Shown: positions 7,206 through 14,466 of the stretch, piece after piece
How the letters are laid out: each line of letters starts with the position of its first letter
How positions within the stretch are numbered: the stretch's first letter is position 1
Assembly: GCA_044867525.1 (NCBI GenBank)
Contig: JBIOVB010000121.1
Coordinates: 1 to 17,232 of the forward strand
Source: JALYNX01 sp044867525
Lineage (GTDB): Bacteria > Actinomycetota > Acidimicrobiia > Spongiisociales > ZC4RG35
Length of the DNA: 17,232 nt
Direction of reading: 5' to 3'
Made by a program: the position numbers and the translations under genes
The notes under the pieces: model-generated
What the model saw: the letters and a program-made list of their open reading frames with translations, nothing else
The model's database searches: none
What the model was told of the DNA's origin: nothing

Positions 7206-8384
7206 TCATCCGATCACCATGACCACAGCGGCTTCTTCGCTGCCTTCGCCTTCGGCAGCCTCCTCCTCGGAGCTGCCGGCAATGAGCACGGCAAAGATGA
7301 CGATGATGACGGTCGCGATCCCGATCACCGCGACCATGACATCTCCGAAGCGGACATTCACGTTGGGCCGGCTCCCGGCGAGGGCTGCGAAGCCGAGGAT
7401 CCCACCGGCGGTGAGCACCGCTATCAGCGGGGCCGCCCCCGATGCCAGGTGGTCCGATTCGAGGAGGGCGTATGCAAATGGGAGGACGAGGAGCCCCAGC
7501 AACAACAATCCGAGGATCGGTATCCGGAGAGCACCCCCGAGCCGACCCTTGACCTCGGCGATCTCCTCATCCTCGCCGGCGACCGCGACCGGAACCGCGA
7601 CCGCCTGAGTCGCGGCGGCGGTCAGCCCTCCGAGCAATGCCCCTCCGATCAGCATCACCGCCATTGTGGGCAGAACCGGAAGCTGGACCATGCCCTCGCT
7701 GCCCTCGATTGCCGTCCCGAATCCGGTGAGCACCGCCCCGGCGATGACGCCGAGCACCAGCCCGATCAATGCCCCCAGCCAGCCGGTCGACGCCGCCGAA
7801 TTGCTCAGTTGCATTCCTGGGTTGGTCCAGGTGGCGGACGCTCGAGACAAAGCGGCCACGATGGCCCCGAACAGCAGGCTGACGATGGCGGAACCGATGA
7901 TCACTGCCGAGGATGTGGCCTGAATCACCGGGGTGAAGGGACCTTCGCCGATGACCGAGGCTCCACCCGACCACCAGGTGGTGGCGACCAGGAACCCGAT
8001 GAGCCCCAGGGCGGCCCCGGTCCAGGCCCCGACCCGGGTCGCGGTCCTGATCCTCCGCCCCACGGGCACCGGCTCCAGGGGTGGCGCGGGCTCTGGCTCG
8101 TAGGACGGTGCCGGTTCGACGATGACCTGGGGCGCCGGCTCGGGCTCGGCCGGCGAGGGAGCTGGCTCGTTGGGTGTCTCGGCCGGGGCCTCCGGTTCAG
8201 CGACGGCCTCGGGCTCTGCAGCCGGCGTCGGCGTCGGCGGGGCTGCAGGAGCACCGCCGGCCCAAGCGGCAAGGACTTCGTCGACGGTGGTCCCGTTCGC
8301 CGTGGCGCGGGCCGCCGCCGACCTCTCGATGAGGCCCTCCGGTGCGTTCATTGCGGCGGCGGCTGCCGTCAGCAGCTCTGACAC
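7206..8384 (-). CDS. Membrane protein with Pro/Glu/Ala-rich linker, function unknown
   Basis: 392 aa, not recognised. The N-terminal 43 residues look helical, with a patterned segment from Glu16 to Trp41 (IERSAAARA, VDEVLAAWAGG). Residues 44-108 form a low-complexity Pro/Glu/Ala linker. About seven transmembrane helices follow (near 117-137, 156-180, 201-224, 236-260, 286-308, 317-337, 347-369), and the protein ends in an acidic Glu-rich tail (372-384). No catalytic motif is visible. The GTG start at 8384 is preceded six bases upstream by a TAAGCT box, which favours it. It is convergent with serA (12-base gap) and divergent from lgt (39-base gap). The N-terminal module and linker could tether the membrane part to a cytoplasmic partner; this is inference. 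Confidence 0.8.
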   Translation of the reverse strand: MSELLTAAAAAMNAPEGLIERSAAARATANGTTVDEVLAAWAGGAPAAPPTPTPAAEPEAVAEPEAPAETPNEPAPSPAEPEPAPQVIVEPAPSYEPEPAPPLEPVPVGRRIRTATRVGAWTGAALGLIGFLVATTWWSGGASVIGEGPFTPVIQATSSAVIIGSAIVSLLFGAIVAALSRASATWTNPGMQLSNSAASTGWLGALIGLVLGVIAGAVLTGFGTAIEGSEGMVQLPVLPTMAVMLIGGALLGGLTAAATQAVAVPVAVAGEDEEIAEVKGRLGGALRIPILGLLLLGLLVLPFAYALLESDHLASGAAPLIAVLTAGGILGFAALAGSRPNVNVRFGDVMVAVIGIATVIIVIFAVLIAGSSEEEAAEGEGSEEAAVVMVIG

Positions 8385-8390
8385 GGGGCG

Positions 8391-8396
8391 AGCTTA
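8391..8396 (-). promoter_or_regulatory. Candidate -10 box (TAAGCT) for the seven-helix membrane protein gene
   Basis: On the minus strand TAAGCT is followed by six bases and then the GTG at 8384. No Shine-Dalgarno sequence is visible in front of that GTG, so a leaderless transcript is likely. It lies in the 39-base gap shared with the oppositely oriented lgt promoter. No clear -35 box. Confidence 0.4.
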
Positions 8397-8410
8397 ACGC
8401 CGGCGCCGGG

Positions 8411-8416
8411 TACCCT
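8411..8416 (+). promoter_or_regulatory. Candidate -10 box (TACCCT) for lgt
   Basis: TACCCT lies seven bases before the ATG at 8424, with no ribosome site in between, which fits a leaderless mRNA. It is only 14 bases from the opposing box at 8391-8396, so RNA polymerase could hardly occupy both sites together. Mutual exclusion of the two genes is an inference. Confidence 0.38.
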
Positions 8417-8423
8417 CCCGCCG

Positions 8424-9308
8424 ATGTTCGCTGCGATCAGCTATCCGCCGATCCCCGTTTGGGACCTGGGCCCGATCAGCTTCTCACTGCATGGCTTGTT
8501 CGCGGCGATCGGATTCGTGGCCGGCGCATGGCTCGCAACCCGTGAGATGGGCAAGCGGAGATTCGACACAGTGAAATACCAGTCCGCGCTCACCTGGGGC
8601 CTGATCGGCGCCTTGATCGGTGCCCGCTATTTCACGGTGCCCGCACAGTTGATGGCGGGCGTCCCGCTACTGGAGGCGTTGAACCCGATCCAGGGGAATT
8701 TCTCGATCATGGGCGGGTTCCTCGGCGGGATCCTGGCCGGCGGGTACAAGATTCGAAAGTTGGTCTTGCCGATCCTGGCTTCACTCGACATGTCGGCTTT
8801 CGGGCTCGCCCTGGGCACGGTGGTGGGCCGCATAGGTGACCTGGCAATCGTCGAACATCTGGGCAAGGCGACGACCGTGCGCTGGGGGTACGGGATCCGG
8901 CCCGGCTTCGACGTGGCTCCCCAGCACGACGGCCTCGAATGCGTGGCCGGCGAGGCTGCGGCCAACGGGTTCTGTGGCATCTACCACCACGTCGCCATGT
9001 ACGACATGATCGGGGCAGCGATCCTTCTCTGGGTGCTCTATGCCGTCTACCGGCGCTTCCGTCTCCACTACGGGCAGCTGTTCTTCATCTGGGTTGCCTG
9101 GTACGGGTTCCAACGTTTCATCCTGGATGGGCTCCGTTTCGGAATGGGAGACGCCGAGATCGCCGGGTTCACCTGGAACCAGCTGAGCGGGCTGGCGGCG
9201 GGGATCGGCGGCATCATCATGATCTGGTGGCTGGACCGGACCCAGGAGTTCGTCACTCCGGAGAACGACGCCAAGCTGGGCGCCGAGCCCGCTCCGGCAC
9301 CGGCCTAA
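8424..9308 (+). CDS. lgt: Prolipoprotein diacylglyceryl transferase family protein, divergent
   Basis: 294 aa polytopic membrane protein of the Lgt family, which transfers diacylglyceryl from phosphatidylglycerol to the lipobox cysteine of prolipoproteins. Recognisable elements are LHGLFAAIG (22-30), MGGFLGG (96-102), GRIGDLAIVEHLG (135-147), the HPxxLYE-like YHHVAMYD (187-194) and WYGFQRFILDGLR (226-238). Arg136, Tyr227 and Arg231 correspond to E. coli Arg143, Tyr235 and Arg239. However, E. coli Tyr26 is replaced by His23, His103 by Met96, and Asn146 by Asp139. A loop with Cys173 and Cys184 (about 160-186) looks inserted. The window encodes at least two lipoproteins (CtaC and the 97-residue protein), so an Lgt activity is needed somewhere. 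The family is clear, but whether this copy is the main active Lgt or a paralogue is not. Confidence 0.82.
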   Translation: MFAAISYPPIPVWDLGPISFSLHGLFAAIGFVAGAWLATREMGKRRFDTVKYQSALTWGLIGALIGARYFTVPAQLMAGVPLLEALNPIQGNFSIMGGFLGGILAGGYKIRKLVLPILASLDMSAFGLALGTVVGRIGDLAIVEHLGKATTVRWGYGIRPGFDVAPQHDGLECVAGEAAANGFCGIYHHVAMYDMIGAAILLWVLYAVYRRFRLHYGQLFFIWVAWYGFQRFILDGLRFGMGDAEIAGFTWNQLSGLAAGIGGIIMIWWLDRTQEFVTPENDAKLGAEPAPAPA

Positions 9309-10087
9309 TCGATCCGGTTCAGTTCGTCGCGCCAGGCCAGCCATTCGGTCACCGGTGCCAGGTCGTAGCCCGAGCGGCCATCGATCCCGAGGGTGATCAG
9401 ACTTGCGCCAGCTTCGACGAAGGCAGTCCCAGACTCCGGGCGGTGCGGGTTGGCGCCACTGGACCTCTCGATCAGAGCCGGGTCCCGGCCGAGCTGCCGG
9501 CACCAGTCGTCCAGTACCTGGTTCTTGTGCCGGATGACATCGGCCTGGCCGAACCCGTGCCAGATGTCGGCGTACTCGGCGGTGAGTCGCAATGTCTTTC
9601 GCTCTCCACCCCCACCGATCAGAATCGGTAGTGGTCGGGTCGGCGGCGGGTTGACCCGGTCGAGCCGGGCTCTGATCCGAGGCAGGTCCCGGCCCAGGGC
9701 AGCCAATCGGGTTCCCGCGGTTCCGAAGTCATACCCGTATTCCAAATAGTCCCGTTCGAACCATCCCGCTCCGATCCCCAGGATCAGCCTCCCTTCAGAG
9801 ATATGGTCGACGGTCCGGGCCATGTCGGCGAGAAGGTCGGGATTCCGATAGCTGTTGCAGCTGACCAGTGCTCCGATCTCGACCCGCTCCGTGGCTTCGG
9901 CCCAGGCAGCGAGCATGGTCCAGCACTCGAAGTGGCTCCCGTTCGGATCGCCGCCGAGGGGGAAGAAGTGGTCCCAGTTGAAGACGATGTCGACCCCCAT
10001 CTCCTCGGCTCTGGCCACGGCGCGGCGGACGCCCGCGATGTCACCGTGCTGGTTCTGGAGCTGAACGGCGATGCGGACTGAAGACAT
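9305..10087 (-). CDS. LLM-class (luciferase-like) oxidoreductase, probably F420-dependent
   Basis: 260 aa TIM-barrel protein of the luciferase-like monooxygenase superfamily. Landmarks are an N-terminal strand with VQLQNQHG (8-15), a WDHFFPL segment (38-44) followed by GDPNGSHFECW (46-56), LGIGAGWFERDYLEYG (103-118), the hallmark GxGW region of this superfamily, and ILIGGGGERKTL (155-166) in a phosphate-binding loop. The pattern resembles the mycobacterial Rv1855c group of F420-dependent enzymes; the substrate is unknown. Cofactor F420 rather than FMN is inferred from family and lineage. It lies three bases behind the carboxylate-amine ligase gene, in the same orientation, and is probably co-transcribed from the tag promoter. 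The stop overlaps the end of lgt by four bases in convergent orientation. Confidence 0.85.
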   Translation of the reverse strand: MSSVRIAVQLQNQHGDIAGVRRAVARAEEMGVDIVFNWDHFFPLGGDPNGSHFECWTMLAAWAEATERVEIGALVSCNSYRNPDLLADMARTVDHISEGRLILGIGAGWFERDYLEYGYDFGTAGTRLAALGRDLPRIRARLDRVNPPPTRPLPILIGGGGERKTLRLTAEYADIWHGFGQADVIRHKNQVLDDWCRQLGRDPALIERSSGANPHRPESGTAFVEAGASLITLGIDGRSGYDLAPVTEWLAWRDELNRID

Positions 10088-10090
10088 GCG

Positions 10091-11224
10091 CTAGATACCG
10101 TAAAGGGTGTCCTCGATCAAGAAGTCGACCACAGCCTGCAAGGCCTCGTGCTCACCAGCACCTGACTCGACTGCCTGCTCGTGCACAGCCAACTGTCGGT
10201 GGGCGCTGGTTCCCTCGCGAACGATGGTCCGGGCATGTCGGAGTTGCTCGACGACGTCGAACTCAACTGCGTCCTGGGCCACCATCTCGATGGCCTCTTC
10301 CATGAGGTCGGCGAAGGGCACCAGCTCGCCCCGGCCGAAGTCGATCAGAGTCCCGTCGACTCCGTATCGCTGGGCCCGCCACATGTTCTCCGAGATCAGG
10401 AAGGGGGAATAGACCCGCCATCGCTGGTTCCTGCGACGCAGCCGGAACAGGAAGCCGAGGAGGCATAGATAGAGGGCGGCGACGGCCATCGCGTCGTCGA
10501 GGCGGGTGCAGACATCGGCCACCCTCATCTCCAGTGTCGGGTACCGGGCGGACGGCCTGATGTCCCACCACAGCTTGGAGGCGTCCTCGATGATCCCGGC
10601 GTCGACCAGCACCTGGACCGTCCGTTGGTACTCGACCCAGGACTCGAACTCCTCGGGGGCGCCGGTGCGGGGCAGGTTGCGAAAGATGATCAGCCGATAG
10701 GCGAGCAGCCCGGTGTCGGTGCCGGCCCAGAACGGGGAGGAAGTGCTCAACGCGAGCAGGTGGGGAAGCATGTAGCGGACCTGGTTCATGAGGTCGATGC
10801 GGAGGTGGTCGTCGTCGATGCCGACGTGGACATGCATCCCGCATATCACCAACTGGCGAGCGACCTGCTGGTGGTCGGCGGCGAGCCGCTGGTATCGAGG
10901 GTGCTCGGTCGTCATCTGCTCCGACCAGTTTGCGAACGGATGGGTCGAGGAGGCGATGATCGCCGCTCCGTACTCGCTGACCACCCCGGACAGGTCCCGA
11001 CGCAGGGTGGCCAGGTCGTCGCGGGCCTCCGATAGCTTGGCGCAGACCTTGGTCCCGACTTCGATCTGTGCCTTGAGCAACTCGGGGCTCACCTGGTGGC
11101 CCAGAACTTCGCGCAGCGAACTCCACATCTCCGGTGGCGGTTCGTTGACGAGGTCGCGGGTCTCGCGATCCACGACCAGGTATTCCTCCTCGATCCCAAT
11201 GGTGAATGGGGGGCGGTCGATCAC
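10091..11224 (-). CDS. Carboxylate-amine ligase of the glutamate-cysteine ligase 2 (YbdK) family
   Basis: 377 aa, ATP-dependent ligase fold that joins a carboxylate, typically the gamma carboxylate of glutamate, to an amine. Family landmarks are TIGIEEEYLVVD (8-19) with metal-binding glutamates 12-14, ASSTHPF (91-97), GMHVHVGID (129-137), and the C-terminal segment WWDIRPSARYPTLEMRVAD (219-237) with Glu232 and Arg234. The group contains YbdK, with weak glutamate-cysteine ligase activity, and actinobacterial EgtA of ergothioneine synthesis; the pattern here is closer to YbdK. No egtB-D genes are nearby, so the physiological product is open. The start is GTG at 11224, nine bases after the tag stop; the start of the conserved GIEEE block at residue 10 fits family N-termini. 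Confidence 0.87.
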   Translation of the reverse strand: MIDRPPFTIGIEEEYLVVDRETRDLVNEPPPEMWSSLREVLGHQVSPELLKAQIEVGTKVCAKLSEARDDLATLRRDLSGVVSEYGAAIIASSTHPFANWSEQMTTEHPRYQRLAADHQQVARQLVICGMHVHVGIDDDHLRIDLMNQVRYMLPHLLALSTSSPFWAGTDTGLLAYRLIIFRNLPRTGAPEEFESWVEYQRTVQVLVDAGIIEDASKLWWDIRPSARYPTLEMRVADVCTRLDDAMAVAALYLCLLGFLFRLRRRNQRWRVYSPFLISENMWRAQRYGVDGTLIDFGRGELVPFADLMEEAIEMVAQDAVEFDVVEQLRHARTIVREGTSAHRQLAVHEQAVESGAGEHEALQAVVDFLIEDTLYGI

Positions 11225-11233
11225 CAGGTCAAG

Positions 11234-11839
11234 CTAGAGATCGGAGGCGAAGACCTGTCGCCTGGCCGCAGCACAGTCTTCTCGCGCGTGGCATCCGTCG
11301 AGGTGGTCGTTGACCAGGCCCGTCGACTGCATGAACGCGTAGATCGTGGTCGGGCCGACGAACGACCAGCCCCGAGCCTTGAGGTCCTTGCTGAGGGCGG
11401 TCGAAACCGGTGTGCTCGCCTGGATCTCCACCGGCGGTGGTGATTCCGGCTCGGCCCAGCTCCAGAAATAGGAGGCGAGGGAGCCCCGTTCCCCGACCAA
11501 GTCCATTGCCCGCTCTGCGTTGTTGATCGTGGACCGAATCTTGCCCTGGTGACGGACGATCCCGGCGTCGCCGAGGAGTCGCGCAACCTCGCCCTCCCCG
11601 TATCCGGCGACCCGCTCAATGTCGAAGTCGGCAAACGCAACCCTGAAGTTGGCCCGCTTGCGGAGGATGGTCAGCCAGGAGAGGCCGGACTGGAAACCCT
11701 CGAGACATATCTTCTCGAACAGACGGTTGTCGTCGGTGACCGCCCGCCCCCATTCGAGATCGTGGTACCCGCGGTAGTCCTCGGTCTCCGATCCCCACCA
11801 GCAGCGTGGAATCCCGTCGTCTCCGATCACCAGCTGCAT
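11234..11839 (-). CDS. tag: DNA-3-methyladenine glycosylase I
   Basis: 201 aa base-excision repair enzyme that removes 3-methyladenine from alkylated DNA. It aligns along its length with E. coli Tag. The zinc ligands are all present: Cys13 and His26 near the N-terminus, and His179 and Cys183 (NDHLDGC) near the C-terminus. The core segment CLEGFQSGLSW (45-55), the glutamate in LFEKI that helps recognise the base, DAGIVRHQGKI (91-101) and FVGPTTIYAFMQ (160-171) are well kept. The ATG at 11839 is preceded seven bases upstream by TAGGGT. The gene heads an apparent three-gene minus-strand operon with a carboxylate-amine ligase and an LLM oxidoreductase, and is divergent from the molybdoenzyme across 75 bases. 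Confidence 0.94.
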   Translation of the reverse strand: MQLVIGDDGIPRCWWGSETEDYRGYHDLEWGRAVTDDNRLFEKICLEGFQSGLSWLTILRKRANFRVAFADFDIERVAGYGEGEVARLLGDAGIVRHQGKIRSTINNAERAMDLVGERGSLASYFWSWAEPESPPPVEIQASTPVSTALSKDLKARGWSFVGPTTIYAFMQSTGLVNDHLDGCHAREDCAAARRQVFASDL

Positions 11840-11846
11840 GCGCCCG

Positions 11847-11852
11847 ACCCTA
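11847..11852 (-). promoter_or_regulatory. Candidate -10 box (TAGGGT) for tag
   Basis: On the minus strand TAGGGT is followed by seven bases and the tag ATG, with no ribosome site in that interval. The 75-base gap to the divergent molybdoenzyme gene is richer in A and T than its surroundings. I see no -35 box and no clear operator. Confidence 0.4.
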
Positions 11853-11902
11853 ATTGATGGTTTGTTTCGCTTCGCCAGGCCCGACTTTCACGGAGCCTGA
11901 TC

Positions 11903-11908
11903 TAACTT
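11903..11908 (+). promoter_or_regulatory. Candidate -10 box (TAACTT) for the molybdoenzyme gene
   Basis: TAACTT lies six bases before the ATG at 11915 without an intervening Shine-Dalgarno sequence, again the spacing expected for a leaderless mRNA. No -35 match is visible about 17 bases upstream. Confidence 0.4.
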
Positions 11909-11914
11909 GAGCCC

Positions 11915-13447
11915 ATGGCCACGTCCAAGGGCCGCGATGCTCTCGCCGGGGGAGCGGCAGCGGCTCTCGCTCTCGGGGTCTCCGAGCTTGTAGCTGGGAT
12001 CGTCTCGGCTTTGCCGTCGTTGGTGGAGTCGATCGCCAATTGGGTCATCGACTCCATCCCCGGGCCGATCAAGGACTGGGCGATATCGACCTTTGGCACC
12101 GCCGACAAGCCTGTGCTCATAATCGGGATCTGCTTGATCACCGTGGGCATCGGGGCCCTGGTCGGAGTGTTGGCTCGCAGATCGTCCTGGCTACCCATAG
12201 TGGTGTTCACCGGCTTCGGGGCCTTTGGCGCCTACGTGGCGACCAGAGACCCTGCGGTCAGCTGGGGGGTGGCCGTGATCCCTGCCGGGTTGGCCGCGAT
12301 CACCGGGGTAGCCACCCTGCAGTGGTTGCTGGGGATGTCGCCAGGGGAGCCAGCCGGAGACGGGGAGTCGTCGCAGGCCTCGCGGCGCAAATTCCTGGTG
12401 GGCATGGGCGCAGTGCTGGGCATGGCCGTCCTCGCAGCCGGGGCAGGCCGCTACCTGATCGAAAGAGCGAAGCAAGCCGTCGCCGGGCGGGATGAGGTCG
12501 TGCTCCCTGTTGCGGCGGAGGCCGTCTCGACTTTCCCCTCCGAGGCCGAGCTCGACATCGACGGCCTGAGCCCGGCAATCACCCCCAATGCCGATTTCTA
12601 TCGGATCGACACCGCGATCTCGGTGCCAAGGGTGGAGCTACCGGAATGGTCCTTGAGTATCAGCGGGCTCGTGGACACGCCGTACTCGATCGGGTATGCC
12701 GACCTGCTCGAGATGCGGATGGTCGAGCGTTATGTGACTCTTTCCTGCGTGTCCAACAACGTGGGCGGCGGGCTGGTGGGGAATGCCCGGTGGCTCGGGG
12801 TGCCATTGTCCGAGCTGCTCGATCGCGCCGGAGTGGGGACGGACGCGGAGCAGATCGTCGGAAGGTCGGTCGACGACTTCACGGTCGGTTTCCCGCTCGA
12901 AGTCGCTTACGACGGTCGCGACGCGATGGTGGCCGTGGGGATGAACGGCGAGGCCCTTCCCTTCGAGCATGGCTTCCCGGCCCGCCTGGTGGTCGCTGGG
13001 CTCTACGGCTATGTCTCCGCAACGAAATGGCTGTCGGAGGTGGAGCTGACTCGCTGGGACTCATTCGATGCCTATTGGGTGCCGAGGGGCTGGTCCAAGG
13101 AGGCGCCGGTCAAGACCCAGAGCCGGATCGACACCCTGCCCGATGGAGCACAGATCGAGGCCGGGCCGCGACGGGTGGCCGGGGTGGCGTGGGCCCCGAA
13201 CCGGGGGATATCCATGGTCGAGGTACAACTCGGCGAAAGCTCGGATTGGGCCCAGGCCGAGCTCTCCGAAGCTCTGTCCGACAACAGCTGGCGGCAATGG
13301 GTGGTCGACTGGGACCCCGCCCCCGGGCAATATCGAGTCCGGGTCCGGGCCACCGATGGGGCAGGCGATACCCAAACCGAGGACGTCACGCCGCCCGCTC
13401 CCAACGGGGCGACGGGATGGCACACCGTGTCCGTGCAGGTCGCCTGA
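11915..13447 (+). CDS. Membrane-anchored molybdopterin-dependent oxidoreductase, sulfite-oxidase fold
   Basis: 510 aa in three parts. Residues 1-140 hold about four transmembrane helices, including an ALGVSELVAGI segment (18-29). Residues 157-178 carry an RRKFLVG sequence and a further hydrophobic helix, resembling a twin-arginine signal in the middle of the chain. Residues about 215-390 form the Moco-binding sulfite-oxidase fold, with the molybdenum-ligating Cys278 in TLSCVSNN (275-282) and FDAYWVPRGWS near its end. Residues about 400-510 form the Ig-like domain that follows in this family. The catalytic part is expected outside the membrane. Neither a heme domain nor an electron-acceptor gene lies next to it, so substrate and partner are unknown; sulfite or another oxo-transfer substrate are possibilities. 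Similar membrane fusions occur in other actinobacteria. Confidence 0.9.
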   Translation: MATSKGRDALAGGAAAALALGVSELVAGIVSALPSLVESIANWVIDSIPGPIKDWAISTFGTADKPVLIIGICLITVGIGALVGVLARRSSWLPIVVFTGFGAFGAYVATRDPAVSWGVAVIPAGLAAITGVATLQWLLGMSPGEPAGDGESSQASRRKFLVGMGAVLGMAVLAAGAGRYLIERAKQAVAGRDEVVLPVAAEAVSTFPSEAELDIDGLSPAITPNADFYRIDTAISVPRVELPEWSLSISGLVDTPYSIGYADLLEMRMVERYVTLSCVSNNVGGGLVGNARWLGVPLSELLDRAGVGTDAEQIVGRSVDDFTVGFPLEVAYDGRDAMVAVGMNGEALPFEHGFPARLVVAGLYGYVSATKWLSEVELTRWDSFDAYWVPRGWSKEAPVKTQSRIDTLPDGAQIEAGPRRVAGVAWAPNRGISMVEVQLGESSDWAQAELSEALSDNSWRQWVVDWDPAPGQYRVRVRATDGAGDTQTEDVTPPAPNGATGWHTVSVQVA

Positions 13448-13455
13448 TCCCTCGT

Positions 13456-13499
13456 AATTGGGGAGCCCAGCATTCGTAGTAATGCTCTTGCCCCCAATT
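13456..13499 (+). terminator. Inverted repeat between convergent genes, possible bidirectional terminator
   Basis: AATTGGGG (13456-13463) pairs with CCCCAATT (13492-13499), and inside it AGCATT (13469-13474) pairs with AATGCT (13481-13486) around a six-base loop. A five-by-five internal loop separates the two stems. It fills most of the 59-base gap between the molybdoenzyme stop and the stop of the convergent minus-strand gene, so it could end transcription from both sides. It is followed by only three T, so a classic intrinsic terminator is not certain. Confidence 0.55.
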
Positions 13500-13506
13500 T
13501 CGGTGC

Positions 13507-14466
13507 TCAGTCCGAATCGATCGCCGATACCGCCCAGGCCACTCCCTCTGCCGGGTCCGCAATCGCAAGGCGCAGCGCCCATCCCGTCGTCGGGCTGCCG
13601 TCGTCGAACCAGGCCCATTGAAAGCGATGGATCGCGGCACCGACCTCCTCGGGGGCGGCGGGCCAATCGAGGTCGGCCAGGACCGATGTCACCCACCACG
13701 CCAGGTGCCGGCCTGCCGCCGCCCCTCGTCTTCGCCCGTGGGCCCCGCCGGAGGCCGCGGCCCAAGCCATCCAGGCCAGCCCTTGCGCCGGGGTCAGCGC
13801 TCCGAGGGCCGCCCGGCTCGCGCCCAGGGCCCGAATCGCGGCGACGTGGCCCCCGTCGACCGCCGAGGTCTGGCATCGCCCATTCGACTGATCGGTCCAG
13901 GGCAGCACGAGGTCACCGAGGGCCGATTCGGATGGAGCGTCGTCGATCGGGTCGAAGCCGGCGGGGAGATTCGCCTCGCCGGGGACCGGGGGTTTGGGCG
14001 AGAGTGCCTCGACGCGATCCTTGTGATAGGTGGCCACCTGGTACGCCGGCTCCCATTCGAGAAGGGCACCCGGGAGCTCGAGCGAGTCGAGGGCGACAGG
14101 CTCGCCATGGACCACCCTCTCCGCAGCGAAGGTCATTCGCTCCGGCCCGATTGCCAGATGTGGCTCCATCTGATGCCAGGTCTTGGTGCTGGCCGCAACC
14201 TCGGCCAGCGGGCCGTGGGCGAAGCGGGCCGGGCCCTCGGATACGACGGGGCCGGCGAGCTCCGGGGGCGCTTCCAGTGCAAATCGATAGCGAATGTGCT
14301 CCTCGACGCCCCAAACCTGCTTTCCCCGTCCCACCGCCTCACGGCATCTGCCCCGGAGCTCCGTGAGCTCCTCCCAGGACCGTGCCTTGCACAGACTGTC
14401 AACGATTCGCAGAAGCTGGTCGACGTCCGATGCTTCGATCGCCTCCACGGCGGGGGAGCCGATCAA
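13507..14466 (-). CDS. Conserved-looking protein of unknown function
   Basis: 319 aa from the chosen start; not recognised. The open frame reaches 14580, but a TTG at 14466 overlaps the sulfurtransferase stop (TTGA) and has GGAGG four bases upstream. A GTG at 14448 is the alternative. The N-terminal quarter looks helical and charged (VDSLCKARSWEELTELRGR split across 22-40), followed by a middle part with strands (EEHIRYRFALE, 55-65; LLEWEPAYQVATYHKDRVE, 135-153) and a helical, Trp- and Ala-rich C-terminal part (AQGLAWMAWAA, 227-237; HLAWWVTSVL, 254-263; FQWAWFDDG, 282-290). Trp-rich helices here are not long enough to be clear membrane spans. No signal peptide or catalytic motif is visible. 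It is the last gene of the minus-strand trio with the sulfurtransferase. Confidence 0.72.
   Translation of the reverse strand: MIGSPAVEAIEASDVDQLLRIVDSLCKARSWEELTELRGRCREAVGRGKQVWGVEEHIRYRFALEAPPELAGPVVSEGPARFAHGPLAEVAASTKTWHQMEPHLAIGPERMTFAAERVVHGEPVALDSLELPGALLEWEPAYQVATYHKDRVEALSPKPPVPGEANLPAGFDPIDDAPSESALGDLVLPWTDQSNGRCQTSAVDGGHVAAIRALGASRAALGALTPAQGLAWMAWAAASGGAHGRRRGAAAGRHLAWWVTSVLADLDWPAAPEEVGAAIHRFQWAWFDDGSPTTGWALRLAIADPAEGVAWAVSAIDSD

Noticed and set aside
7191..7208. Possible frameshifted ACT domain behind the short serA
   Set aside because: The stop is followed by only 12 bases before the convergent gene's stop codon, so no space exists for a lost domain.
8090..8230. Repetitive GC-rich stretch that at first looks like a tandem repeat
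   Set aside because: It encodes the Pro/Glu/Ala linker of the membrane protein; the repeats are imperfect and follow codon use rather than a unit repeat.
7449..8381. 310-residue plus-strand open frame opposite the membrane protein gene
   Set aside because: The minus-strand product has coherent membrane helices and a promoter-like box; the plus frame is Gly/Arg/Asp-rich without structure.
12380..12450. Separate start of a Tat-exported molybdoenzyme at the mid-chain arginine pair
   Set aside because: The reading frame is continuous from ATG 11915, the upstream part encodes good membrane helices, and no ribosome site or TANNNT box supports an internal start.
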